From DASPPM01 sp035604475 (GTDB lineage Bacteria; Pseudomonadota; Alphaproteobacteria; JACZXZ01), in assembly GCA_035604475.1 (NCBI GenBank), contig DATNIJ010000331.1, positions 1 through 11,737 on the forward strand: a DNA stretch of 11,737 bases, given 5' to 3'. Made by a program: the position numbers and the translations under genes. This document shows positions 1 through 6,432 of this stretch, one piece after another (within the stretch, counting starts at the first letter, position 1; every line of letters begins with the position of its first letter). The notes under the pieces are model-generated. The model was not told where the DNA came from, did not search any database, and saw nothing but the letters and a program-made list of their open reading frames with translations.

Positions 1-107
1 GTCAACTAAATTATTACAATTATTCATTGTATCTTCCGAAGGGTACTCTCGCCCGCAAGAGGTCCCGATCTAGGACCGGCGCTCCCTCATCCTGCTCGCT
101 TCGCTCG
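1..107. other. AT-rich window edge, no gene seen
   Basis: The first 40 bases are strikingly AT-rich for this window. They contain the inverted repeat TACAAT (15-20) / ATTGTA (26-31) around a 5-base loop. A second small inverted repeat, GGTCC (61-65) / GGACC (73-77), follows. No convincing coding frame is present. The stretch could be the promoter region or the 3' flank of a gene outside the window, but nothing decides between these. Confidence 0.3.
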
Positions 108-145
108 CCTCCTCCCCGCTTGCCGAAGAGGGCCGGGGGAAGAGG
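108..145 (-). terminator. Stem-loop downstream of parC, possible transcription terminator
   Basis: On the minus strand, 12 bases after the parC stop codon, CCTCTTCCCC (from 145-136) can pair with GGGGAGGAGG (from 117-108). The stem is 10 bp with one G-U wobble and the loop is 18 bases. It lies where a terminator of the cluster would be expected. No run of U follows; the next bases are GC-rich (cgagcgaagcgagc). It may therefore be a processing or stability hairpin or a repeat arm rather than a classical intrinsic terminator. Confidence 0.4.
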
Positions 146-157
146 CGGAGCGCGCGG

Positions 158-2386
158 CTACTCGAACTTGAGCGCGCGCGGGAAGCCCGCGGGCGGCAGG
201 CGGCCGGCCTGGGCGCGGGCGCCGATCCAGTCCTTGAGCTCGGCCTTGGTGAAGCTGCGCGTCCGCTCGCCGGTGCGGCAGCTGAGTCCCTCCTCCAGGC
301 TGAAGCTCTTCACGTCGGAGAGCCCGCCGTCCTTGTATTTCTGCAAAATGACGCCGCGCCCACGCGCCATCTCCGGCACCTCCGCGAGCCTGAAGAGGAG
401 GAGCTTGCGGTTCTCGCCGAGGACCGCGAGCCAGTCGCCCACGACGGGCGCGCACGCCGTCGCCTCGCGGCCGGCCTCGAGGTTGAGCACCTGCTTGCCC
501 GTGCGCGTCTGGGCAAAGGCATCCTCGGCCTTGACCACGAAGCCGCGCCCGTCCTCCGCCGCGACGATGAGCTTCTCCTCGGGCTTGTAGACGCGCATAT
601 GCACCACCTCCTGATCGTTGCCGAGCTCGATCATGAGTCGGAGCGGCTCGCCGAAGCCGCGCCCGCCCGGCAGCTTGTCGCAGCCGAGCGTGTAGAAGCG
701 GCCGTTGGTCGCGAAGACGAGGAGCTTGTCCGTGGTCTCGGCAGGGATGACGAATTTGCCGCGATCGCCCTCCTTGTACTTGAGCTCCGAAGCGTCGGCG
801 AGATGGCCCTTGACACTCCTGATCCAGCCCTTCTCCGAACAGATCACCGTAATGGGCTCGCGCTCGACATAGGCCTCGAGCGGCACCTCCTCGACCGCGG
901 GCGCCGTGCCGATCTCGGTGCGCCGCTTGCCGAGTGCCGTCTTCGGGCCGAACTTGGCCTTGAGCGCGCGCAGCTCCTCGCCGACCCGCTTCCAGCGCTT
1001 GCCTTCGTCCTTGAGCAGCGCCTTGAGCTCGGCGCGCTCTACCGAGAGCGCCTTGTGCTCCTCCCTGATCGCGACCTCCTCGAGCCTGCGCAGGGCGCGC
1101 AAGCGCATGTTGAGGACCGCCTCGACCTGCGTCTCCGAGAGCTTGAAGCGCCGCATCATCACCGCCTTGGGGTCGTCCTCCTCGCGGATGATGCGGATCA
1201 CCTTGTCGAGATTGAGGTAGGCGATGCGGAAACCCTCGAGGATCTCGAGGCGCTCCTCGATCTTGCCGAGGCGGTGCCTGGAGCGCCGCACGAGCACGTC
1301 CTGGCGGTGATCGAGATAGGCGCTGAGGACCTCGCGCAGGCTCATGACTCTCGGGGTGAGCCCGCCGTCGAGCACGTTCATGTTGAGGGGGATGCGCACC
1401 TCGAGCTCGGTCTGCCGGAAGAGCGTCTCCATCAGCACTTCCGGGTCGACGTTGCGGCTCTTGGGCTCGAGCACGAGACGGATGTCGTCGGCCGATTCGT
1501 CGCGCACGTCGGCGAGCAGCGCCAGCTTGCGCTCCAGGAGAAGCTCGGCGATGCGCTCGATGAGGCGCGCCTTCTGCACCTGATAGGGAATCTCGCTGAC
1601 GACGACCTGATAGACCCCGCCCTTGAGCTTCTCGGCATGCCAGCGCGCGCGCAGGCGAAAGCTGCCGCGCCCGCTCGCGTAAGTCGCAACGATGCTCTCG
1701 CGCGGCTCGACGAGCACGCCGCCCGTGGGCAGGTCCGGGCCCGGGATGAAGCGCACGAGCGTGTCGATGCGCGCCTCGGGATGGTCGATCAGGTGGAGGA
1801 GGGCATCTGCGAGCTCGCCCACGTTGTGCGGCGGGATGCTCGTCGCCATGCCGACGGCAATGCCCTGGGCGCCGTTCGCAAGCAGGTTCGGGAAATTGGC
1901 CGGCAGTACGACCGGCTCCTCGCCCTCTCCGTCATAGGTCGGACGGAAATCGACCGCGTCCTCGTCGATGCCGTCGAGCAGGAGCTCGGCCACGGCGGTC
2001 ATGCGCGCCTCCGTGTAGCGCATGGCCGCGGCGTTGTCGCCGTCGATGTTGCCGAAATTGCCCTGGCCGTCGACGAGGGGATAGCGCGCGGCGAACTCCT
2101 GGGCCAGACGCACGAGGGCGTCGTAGATCGCGGCATCGCCGTGGGGGTGATACTTGCCCATCACGTCGCCCACGATGCGCGCGCATTTCTTGAAGCCCTG
2201 GTCGGGATCGAGGCGCAGCTGGCGCATCGCATGCAAGAGCCGGCGATGCACCGGCTTGAGCCCGTCGCGCACGTCGGGCAGCGAGCGCGCCATGATGGTC
2301 GAGAGCGCGTAGGAGAGATAGCGCTCGCTGAGCGCATCCGCGAATTGGGTGGAGCGAATCTCTCCCGCGCTTGGAGTATCGGCCAT
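158..2386 (-). CDS. parC: DNA topoisomerase IV subunit A (ParC)
   Basis: ParC is the DNA breakage-reunion subunit of topoisomerase IV. With ParE it decatenates daughter chromosomes and relaxes supercoils. The 742-residue product matches the usual length. The N-terminal winged-helix/tower region is intact: the motif HPHGD lies at 80-84 and the catalytic tyrosine at Tyr124 (AAMRYTEAR). The C-terminal third has the weaker beta-pinwheel repeats. ParC is preferred over GyrA because of the length, the position after recO and the absence of a clear GyrA box (QRRGGKG). The start is supported by GAGGAGA about 5 bases before ATG. recO ends 48 bases upstream, so co-transcription is likely. The residue after HPHGD is Ala85, where E. 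coli ParC has Ser80, a quinolone contact residue; Asp89 stands where E. coli has Glu84. Confidence 0.95.
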   Translation of the reverse strand: MADTPSAGEIRSTQFADALSERYLSYALSTIMARSLPDVRDGLKPVHRRLLHAMRQLRLDPDQGFKKCARIVGDVMGKYHPHGDAAIYDALVRLAQEFAARYPLVDGQGNFGNIDGDNAAAMRYTEARMTAVAELLLDGIDEDAVDFRPTYDGEGEEPVVLPANFPNLLANGAQGIAVGMATSIPPHNVGELADALLHLIDHPEARIDTLVRFIPGPDLPTGGVLVEPRESIVATYASGRGSFRLRARWHAEKLKGGVYQVVVSEIPYQVQKARLIERIAELLLERKLALLADVRDESADDIRLVLEPKSRNVDPEVLMETLFRQTELEVRIPLNMNVLDGGLTPRVMSLREVLSAYLDHRQDVLVRRSRHRLGKIEERLEILEGFRIAYLNLDKVIRIIREEDDPKAVMMRRFKLSETQVEAVLNMRLRALRRLEEVAIREEHKALSVERAELKALLKDEGKRWKRVGEELRALKAKFGPKTALGKRRTEIGTAPAVEEVPLEAYVEREPITVICSEKGWIRSVKGHLADASELKYKEGDRGKFVIPAETTDKLLVFATNGRFYTLGCDKLPGGRGFGEPLRLMIELGNDQEVVHMRVYKPEEKLIVAAEDGRGFVVKAEDAFAQTRTGKQVLNLEAGREATACAPVVGDWLAVLGENRKLLLFRLAEVPEMARGRGVILQKYKDGGLSDVKSFSLEEGLSCRTGERTRSFTKAELKDWIGARAQAGRLPPAGFPRALKFE

Positions 2387-2434
2387 AAGCTCTCCTCGAT
2401 GACACCAGATATAGTAGCGGGCCTGACAGTGCCG

Positions 2435-3220
2435 TCAATCGCTCGTAGGCGATGGAGCGGGATCGCTCGTGCCGGTGCTGCTTTGGCGGAGCGCGCGGCG
2501 CAAGCGCTCGAGCAAGTGGGCGCGCGCCTGGGGCAGTTCGCGGTTGAGGCTTGCGAAGACGTGGCGCTCGAGGAAATGGCCGGTCAGGCCCAGGCCGTCA
2601 AGGATGTCGCCGTCGGACGGCGTCTCGCCGGGCTCGGCCAAGAAGCGCGGCAGGCGGAGGAGGCGGTCCTTGTAAGGCTCGCCCGCCGCGAGCGAGACGG
2701 CGCGGCCGGTGCGCGGCGAGACGTAGAAGAGCTCGTCGTTACGGCCGGTCGCGGCACAAGTGGAGAGATCCAGGCCGAAGCCGAGCTCGGCGAGAAGGCC
2801 GAGCTCCCAGGCGATCTGCGCGCGGCCCCAGCCGGCGATGCGCTCGCTCGACTCGAGGGCTGCGATGAGGGCGACGAGGCCGTCGAAGACGGCCGGGTGC
2901 GGCTCGCGCTCGGCCAGGGCCGCCTCTGCGAGCGCGACGCTTGCGGCAAGGGCTGCGAGACGCAAGGGATCGTCGAGGAGTGCCGCGGCCCCGCTCTTTA
3001 CGAGCTCGCAGGCGTAGCTGCCGAGATGCTCGGAGAGCCGCGCGCGCCACACGGCCTGGACCCGGTTGCCGGGCTGCAGCATGCCGCGCGCTTTCGCACC
3101 CGCCCCACCGTGCACGAGCCCGGCATGGCGCCCATGGTCTCGCGTCAAGAGCTGCGCGATCGCAGCACTCTCTCCGTGCTTCCTCGCCGAGAGCACGATC
3201 CCTTCGTCGCTCCATTCCAT
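2435..3220 (-). CDS. recO: DNA repair protein RecO
   Basis: RecO works with RecR to load RecA onto SSB-coated single-stranded DNA in the RecF recombination pathway, in the cytoplasm. The 261-residue product has the N-terminal OB-fold signature (MEWSDEGIVLSARKHGE, then the LLT..HG...GLVHG pattern). A helical domain follows, with the alphaproteobacterial segment CAATGRNDELFYVSPRTG near 183-200. That segment corresponds to the zinc-binding loop of other RecO proteins. Only one cysteine of the usual four remains there, so metal binding is probably absent. The ATG start has no obvious Shine-Dalgarno sequence. The next gene upstream on the same strand is an unknown exported protein, not era as in most relatives. 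parC follows after 48 bases. Confidence 0.92.
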   Translation of the reverse strand: MEWSDEGIVLSARKHGESAAIAQLLTRDHGRHAGLVHGGAGAKARGMLQPGNRVQAVWRARLSEHLGSYACELVKSGAAALLDDPLRLAALAASVALAEAALAEREPHPAVFDGLVALIAALESSERIAGWGRAQIAWELGLLAELGFGLDLSTCAATGRNDELFYVSPRTGRAVSLAAGEPYKDRLLRLPRFLAEPGETPSDGDILDGLGLTGHFLERHVFASLNRELPQARAHLLERLRRALRQSSTGTSDPAPSPTSD

Positions 3221-3290
3221 GGCACGGGTTTAGCGCAAGGAGTTGGCGGTGGCGAGCGAAAGGAGCGCGCGCCTGCGCCCGCTGAGCCGT

Positions 3291-4235
3291 CTATTTCACC
3301 CCGGCGTAGCTTGCCTTGGCGCCGAGCGCGCGAACCACGCCCAAACGCAAGGCATCCGCGAGCGGCAGGCCGTCCGGCGCATCCGGGGGTGCCGCGAAGG
3401 TGAGGTGCAGCGGGCCCTTGGGAGCGCGGTAGTCCTGGAGATAGGCGAGAAGCGCATTGAGGAGCGGCCACGCCGCCCCGCGCTCCTTGAGCGCGAAGGC
3501 GCCGAGGAGCGTGGACCATTCCGCGACGACGAGACTCTCCTTGACGTGCTGCTGCCGCGCCTCGGCGGAGACCGCCTTCTCGAGCAGCGATCTGTCGTCG
3601 TAGGTAAGCCAGCCGGAGCGCAATGTGAGCGTGTCGAGTGACGCGTCCCTGAGCCGCCCGCCGCTCGCCTTGAGCCCGCCGAGATCGAGCGAGAGCCGTA
3701 GGCTGGCAAGGCCGAGAAGATCGAGCGAGAAATGATCGATACGCAGCTCCGCGCGCGCGCGGACGTGGTATTCGATCGTGGCGTTGGCGCGATAGGGGCC
3801 GGGCCCCAGTGCCGGCAGCACGGCCGGGGCGCCGCGCACCGTAATGCCCTCGAGCCGCGCGCTGAGACGGGAAGGCGCGTCGCCGCGGCGGAGGCCGTCG
3901 AAGTCGATGTCCTCGATCGTCACTCGCGCGATGCGGATCGGTGCCATGGCGTAGCCGTAGGCCGTGCGCGGCGGCGTCACCACCACGTCGCTGAGCACGA
4001 GGCTCGTCGGCCCCGTCGCCCTCGCTTCACCCCAGCTGAGCTCGTTGGGAAGGAGGGCCGGTTTCGCGAGCTCGCTGAAGAGCCGGACCGAGTCCGCCGC
4101 CCGCGCCGTAGGGCTGGCTGCGACCACGACGACAAAGAGCGCTGCCATCGCGCACGCGGCGATGCGGCCCATTCCCGGTGCGGTGCTGTCAAGGGGCAAG
4201 GCGGGCGCGTGCGAGGACGCTGATCTCAGTGACAT
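3291..4235 (-). CDS. Unrecognised exported protein, 314 residues
   Basis: I do not recognise the family. The start at 4235 is chosen because AAGGAG lies 6 bases before the ATG, an excellent ribosome binding site. The product begins with a basic stretch, a hydrophobic core (about 25-40, AALFVVVVAA) and a likely signal peptidase I site after SPTARA (residue 46), so it should be exported to the periplasm. The mature part alternates short hydrophobic beta-type segments with turns (for example LEGITVRGAP, LRIDHFSLDLLG, LDTLTLRSGWLTY). This is the texture of periplasmic beta-rich proteins such as AsmA-like or DUF945-like proteins, but that is only a resemblance. A helical C-terminal part (about 230-290) follows. 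The alternative start Met22 (4172) would give a tidier signal peptide but has a poorer ribosome binding site. The stop lies 70 bases before recO on the same strand, so the two may share a transcript. Confidence 0.8.
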   Translation of the reverse strand: MSLRSASSHAPALPLDSTAPGMGRIAACAMAALFVVVVAASPTARAADSVRLFSELAKPALLPNELSWGEARATGPTSLVLSDVVVTPPRTAYGYAMAPIRIARVTIEDIDFDGLRRGDAPSRLSARLEGITVRGAPAVLPALGPGPYRANATIEYHVRARAELRIDHFSLDLLGLASLRLSLDLGGLKASGGRLRDASLDTLTLRSGWLTYDDRSLLEKAVSAEARQQHVKESLVVAEWSTLLGAFALKERGAAWPLLNALLAYLQDYRAPKGPLHLTFAAPPDAPDGLPLADALRLGVVRALGAKASYAGVK

Positions 4236-4267
4236 CAGAGGCTCCTTCTCCCCGGGGCTTAGCATTT

Positions 4268-4296
4268 TTGCGCAACGAGAGCTATTGCAGGATACG
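4268..4296 (+). promoter_or_regulatory. Possible promoter for the EamA-type transporter
   Basis: This lies in the 121-base region between two divergent genes. TTGCGC (4268-4273) and GATACG (4291-4296) are separated by exactly 17 bases and lie 60 bases before the transporter ATG. The -10 element is a poor match to TATAAT. The region must also hold the promoter for the minus-strand exported protein, which I cannot place. Confidence 0.22.
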
Positions 4297-4356
4297 GGAA
4301 TCTGCGATCCTCCCGACGCGCCGTCCTCGCAATCGCCCCCTCCCCCTCGGACCGCC

Positions 4357-5271
4357 ATGGCAAACCATTACCTCTCGCGCCGCGATGCCATTCTTCTCCT
4401 GGCGGCAGTGGTCTTTGCCTGGGGCGGCAGTTGGCCGGTCAACAAGGTCATCCTTGAAAGCCTGCCGCCGCTGTGGACCACCGCGATTCGCTCGGCGATC
4501 GGCACGCTCATGCTGTTGGCCATCTGCGCAAGCCAAAGACGCCTCATCCGGCCGCGGCGCGGAGACGTGCCGGTCATTCTCAGTATCGGCCTCCTCCACA
4601 TGGTCTGCTTCTCGGCCCTGGTGAGCTTCGGGCTGCAGCTCGTCCCGGCGGGACGCTCCATCGTGCTCGGCTATACGACCCCGCTCTGGGTGACGCCCGG
4701 CGCGCGCATCCTCCTCAAGGAGCCGATCACGGCTCGGCGCGCGCTCGGCGTGGCGATCGGCCTCGGCGGGCTCATGGTGATGTTCAATCCGGCGAGTTTC
4801 GATTGGGGCGATCGGGCGGCACTCCTTGGGAACGCGCTTCTGCTGTTGGCGGCGCTGTGCTGGGCGGGGAGCATCCTCTATGTCCGCGCCCATAGATGGG
4901 TGTCGCCGCCCTTCGAGCTGCTCTTCTGGGAAGCGCTCCTCGCCACCTCCGTACTCGTCCCGCTCGCGCTTCTCGTCGAAGGCGTGCCGCGCGTCGCATG
5001 GAGTGCCGGCCTCGTCCTCCTGCTGCTTTATGGCGGGGCCTTCGGGATCGCGCTGCCTTACTGGGCGATCACGCTCGTCAACCGCAGCCTGCCGGCAGCG
5101 GTGACCTCGCTCGGCCTTCTCGCCGTGCCGCCCTTCGGCGTCGCCTGCGCAGCCCTCGCGCTCGGCGAGCCGGTCGGCCTCTCCCTCCTCGGCGCCATGG
5201 CGCTCATCATCGGCGGGATCGCCATCGGGGCGAACCTGCCGGGTCCGGCGGCGCGCGCCTATCGCCGCTAG
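4357..5271 (+). CDS. DMT superfamily transporter, EamA-type
   Basis: This is a predicted inner-membrane transporter of the drug/metabolite transporter superfamily (EamA domains). The substrate cannot be inferred; relatives export amino acids, metabolites or drugs. The 304-residue product has about ten hydrophobic segments and the internal duplication typical of the family. Each half ends with a similar sequence: LLKEPITARRALGVAIGLGG in the first and ALGEPVGLSLLGAMALIIGG in the second. Both carry the conserved GEP/KEP element before the last helix of the half. The N-terminal segment AWGGSWPVNK is also typical. The start is the ATG at 4357 (MANHYLSRRD); its ribosome binding site is weak. An upstream open extension on the same frame overlaps the divergent gene and is rejected. 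The gene opposes the housekeeping cluster and is part of the accessory insert between recO and era. It converges with a gene remnant whose stop is 15 bases away. Confidence 0.88.
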   Translation: MANHYLSRRDAILLLAAVVFAWGGSWPVNKVILESLPPLWTTAIRSAIGTLMLLAICASQRRLIRPRRGDVPVILSIGLLHMVCFSALVSFGLQLVPAGRSIVLGYTTPLWVTPGARILLKEPITARRALGVAIGLGGLMVMFNPASFDWGDRAALLGNALLLLAALCWAGSILYVRAHRWVSPPFELLFWEALLATSVLVPLALLVEGVPRVAWSAGLVLLLLYGGAFGIALPYWAITLVNRSLPAAVTSLGLLAVPPFGVACAALALGEPVGLSLLGAMALIIGGIAIGANLPGPAARAYRR

Positions 5272-5286
5272 CGTGTATTCGGCACC

Positions 5287-5542
5287 TCAGCGCTTTGCGC
5301 GCGCCTGCTGCTGCCAATGCTCCCAGGCGCGCGCCAGAAACGCGCCGTCGACCTTGCTCGCCTTGGCGGCCTCCCCCCGCCGTTAGGGCGACGTTCGCAG
5401 CGCCCGGCGTGCGCGCAAACGCCGCACCGGGCTCGGCGCTGCTGATCGGCATATCGCCAGGCCGATCCATCCAATGGTAAGCGCTTGAATATGCATGGCT
5501 ATCGCCCGAGGACGGCCGGTAAAGGCGTGCGCGCCGACCGCC
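5287..5542 (-). pseudogene. Probable frameshifted 3' remnant of a minus-strand gene
   Basis: On the minus strand one frame is open from 5542 down to the six-C run at 5373-5378. Removing one base from that run joins it to a second frame that ends with a stop at 5287-5289. The joined product would read ...HWMDRPGDMPISSAEPG... then ...TAGEAAKASKVDG... and end EHWQQQARAKR. Both parts show high third-position GC like the neighbouring genes. There is no start codon upstream of an internal Met at 5470. The frame stops being open at 5543-5545, exactly where the DNA becomes AT-rich, so the 5' part appears lost. I do not recognise the family. Alternatives are a short intact 60-residue gene with a sequencing error in the homopolymer, or a chance open frame in GC-rich DNA. 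Confidence 0.4.
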
Positions 5543-5592
5543 TTAAGCTTAAAAGGAGTGTAACTATTTATATTTACAACTAATGTTGCCCC
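5543..5592 (+). promoter_or_regulatory. AT-rich candidate promoter of the low-GC cassette
   Basis: This 50-base stretch begins with the perfect 10-bp palindrome TTAAGCTTAA (5543-5552), followed by AAAAGGAG and an AT block with TATATT (5569-5574), a reasonable -10 box. No good -35 hexamer lies at 16-18 bases; TTAAGC (5543-5548) is the nearest. A transcript starting about seven bases after TATATT would begin at about 5581, leaving almost no leader before the GTG at 5593. It would give a long leader before the gene at 5858. Promoter activity is inference. Confidence 0.3.
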
Positions 5593-5814
5593 GTGGCAAT
5601 ATCAGCCTCTCTCGAAAGGAGAACCGAGACGGCTCAGCAAAACGGACACGACGCAACAGGCAAGCTGGTAAGCGCAGACGAAGCGTTGAGATTGGCACCA
5701 GCCACCGCGCAAGCGGCAGCACGCCTCACCGTCCACAATGGGCCGAGCCTGAAATCGGAGATCAGCAACGCCATCGTTCGCGCCAATCCCTGGTCATCTG
5801 GGAATGTCGGCTGA
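5593..5814 (+). CDS. Possible small protein, 73 residues, family unknown
   Basis: This open frame begins with GTG and encodes 73 residues. A polar N-terminal part (LERRTETAQQNGHDATGK) is followed by an alanine-rich predicted helix (ADEALRLAPATAQAAARL) and a tail ending NPWSSGNVG. I do not recognise it. A stop (TAA, 5581-5583) lies just upstream in the same frame, so it cannot be much longer. No Shine-Dalgarno sequence precedes the GTG; an upstream AAGGAG is about 35 bases away and too far. It precedes the well-supported gene at 5858 by 43 bases on the same strand and may form an operon with it. A different frame of 83 codons starting at ATG 5583 overlaps it, but its arginine-rich composition looks like a shadow frame. 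Confidence 0.35.
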   Translation: MAISASLERRTETAQQNGHDATGKLVSADEALRLAPATAQAAARLTVHNGPSLKSEISNAIVRANPWSSGNVG

Positions 5815-5857
5815 GGGCGATGACAGCCAAATAATCGCTTCAAAGAGGAGAAATACA

Positions 5858-6259
5858 ATGGCAAACGGAACATTCAATGCACTGCCGCATCCTGCACCGA
5901 AGGAAGTCGAGGCTGCAGTAGCGAAGGCCGCATCCCCCGTTTGGGTTTCGCAGACTGCCTACGGTCCAGCCGTCCAACAGGTCAAGCAAAGCACGCTCAC
6001 CCAGAATAATCTTTACTGGCTAAACTTCAGTAACAGCAAATCTATCAAGACCCTCGAGTTCGTGGTTACCTTTAAGGCGGGATCGCCCTTAACTACCCAA
6101 AGACAAGACTTCGCTTTCCCAGGCGGTTACGCTGGCAGCACCTCGACGCCGTTCGGCGTACCATACTGGGGAGGGAATCCAATCCTTGGCCCCGCGGTTC
6201 TAACGGCGCAGCCCAGTGGGCAACCCGCAGTGACCTATCAGTTCACGGTGGTGGCCTAA
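5858..6259 (+). CDS. Orphan protein, 133 residues, function unknown
   Basis: I do not recognise this protein. The start is well supported: AGAGGAG ends 7 bases before ATG 5858, the best ribosome binding site in the insert. The product has no signal peptide and no membrane segment. After a short helical N-terminus (about 13-26, APKEVEAAVAKAAS) it looks beta-rich. Alternating hydrophobic/aromatic segments such as NNLYWLNFSN (about 50-59) and TLEFVVTFKAG (about 64-74) are followed by a glycine/proline-rich loop region (FPGGYAG, FGVPYWGGNP) and a last strand VTYQFTVVA. It contains no cysteine. Base composition is about 57% GC over 5881-6240 by hand count, dropping to about 38% in 6001-6060, clearly below its neighbours. 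This suggests horizontal acquisition. A small beta-sandwich or binding protein is a guess only. Confidence 0.75.
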   Translation: MANGTFNALPHPAPKEVEAAVAKAASPVWVSQTAYGPAVQQVKQSTLTQNNLYWLNFSNSKSIKTLEFVVTFKAGSPLTTQRQDFAFPGGYAGSTSTPFGVPYWGGNPILGPAVLTAQPSGQPAVTYQFTVVA

Positions 6260-6294
6260 CAGGTAAGTCAAACCAATAGCGCCGCCAGCGGCCA

Positions 6295-6432
6295 ATGGAG
6301 GACAACCACTATGAGCGACCGCCGCATATCGGTACCGACGAATATTCGGGGTTGACATGCGGGCTTTCCGCATCGATAGGTGCCGGAGTCGCGGCGCGAA
6401 TCTCGAAGACGGGCACGCCCGCACCCAACTAA
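6295..6432 (+). CDS. Possible very small protein, 45 residues, family unknown
   Basis: An ATG at 6295, 35 bases after the stop of the 133-residue orphan, opens a 45-codon frame. The polar N-terminal half (MEDNHYERPPHIGTDEY) is followed by a small-residue half with one cysteine (GLTCGLSASIGAGVAARISK) and the end TGTPAPN. This two-part design resembles a leader plus core of a short peptide, but no modifying enzyme is nearby. There is no clear ribosome binding site before 6295. In a second frame, GGAGGA precedes ATG 6311, which encodes only 14 residues (MSDRRISVPTNIRG). Open frames of this length are common by chance in DNA of this composition. Confidence 0.3.
   Translation: MEDNHYERPPHIGTDEYSGLTCGLSASIGAGVAARISKTGTPAPN

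Noticed and set aside
1..40. Promoter of a gene to the left of the window
   Set aside because: The AT-rich stretch contains TACAAT, but no -35 box lies at 16-18 bases on either strand, and the neighbouring gene is not visible.
599..3403. Very long plus-strand open frame of 934 codons across parC and recO
   Set aside because: It lies antisense to two unmistakable genes; high GC3 on the minus strand removes stop codons from this frame. The composition (Glu, Leu, Arg, Ala, His-rich) is that of a shadow frame.
3964..4356. N-terminal extension of the EamA-type transporter frame
   Set aside because: It would overlap the divergent exported-protein gene and its ribosome binding site. The protein starting at 4357 already has the full ten-segment architecture.
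6311..6355. 14-codon frame with a good GGAGGA ribosome binding site
   Set aside because: It is too short to support as a gene by itself and overlaps the 45-codon frame; mentioned there as an alternative.
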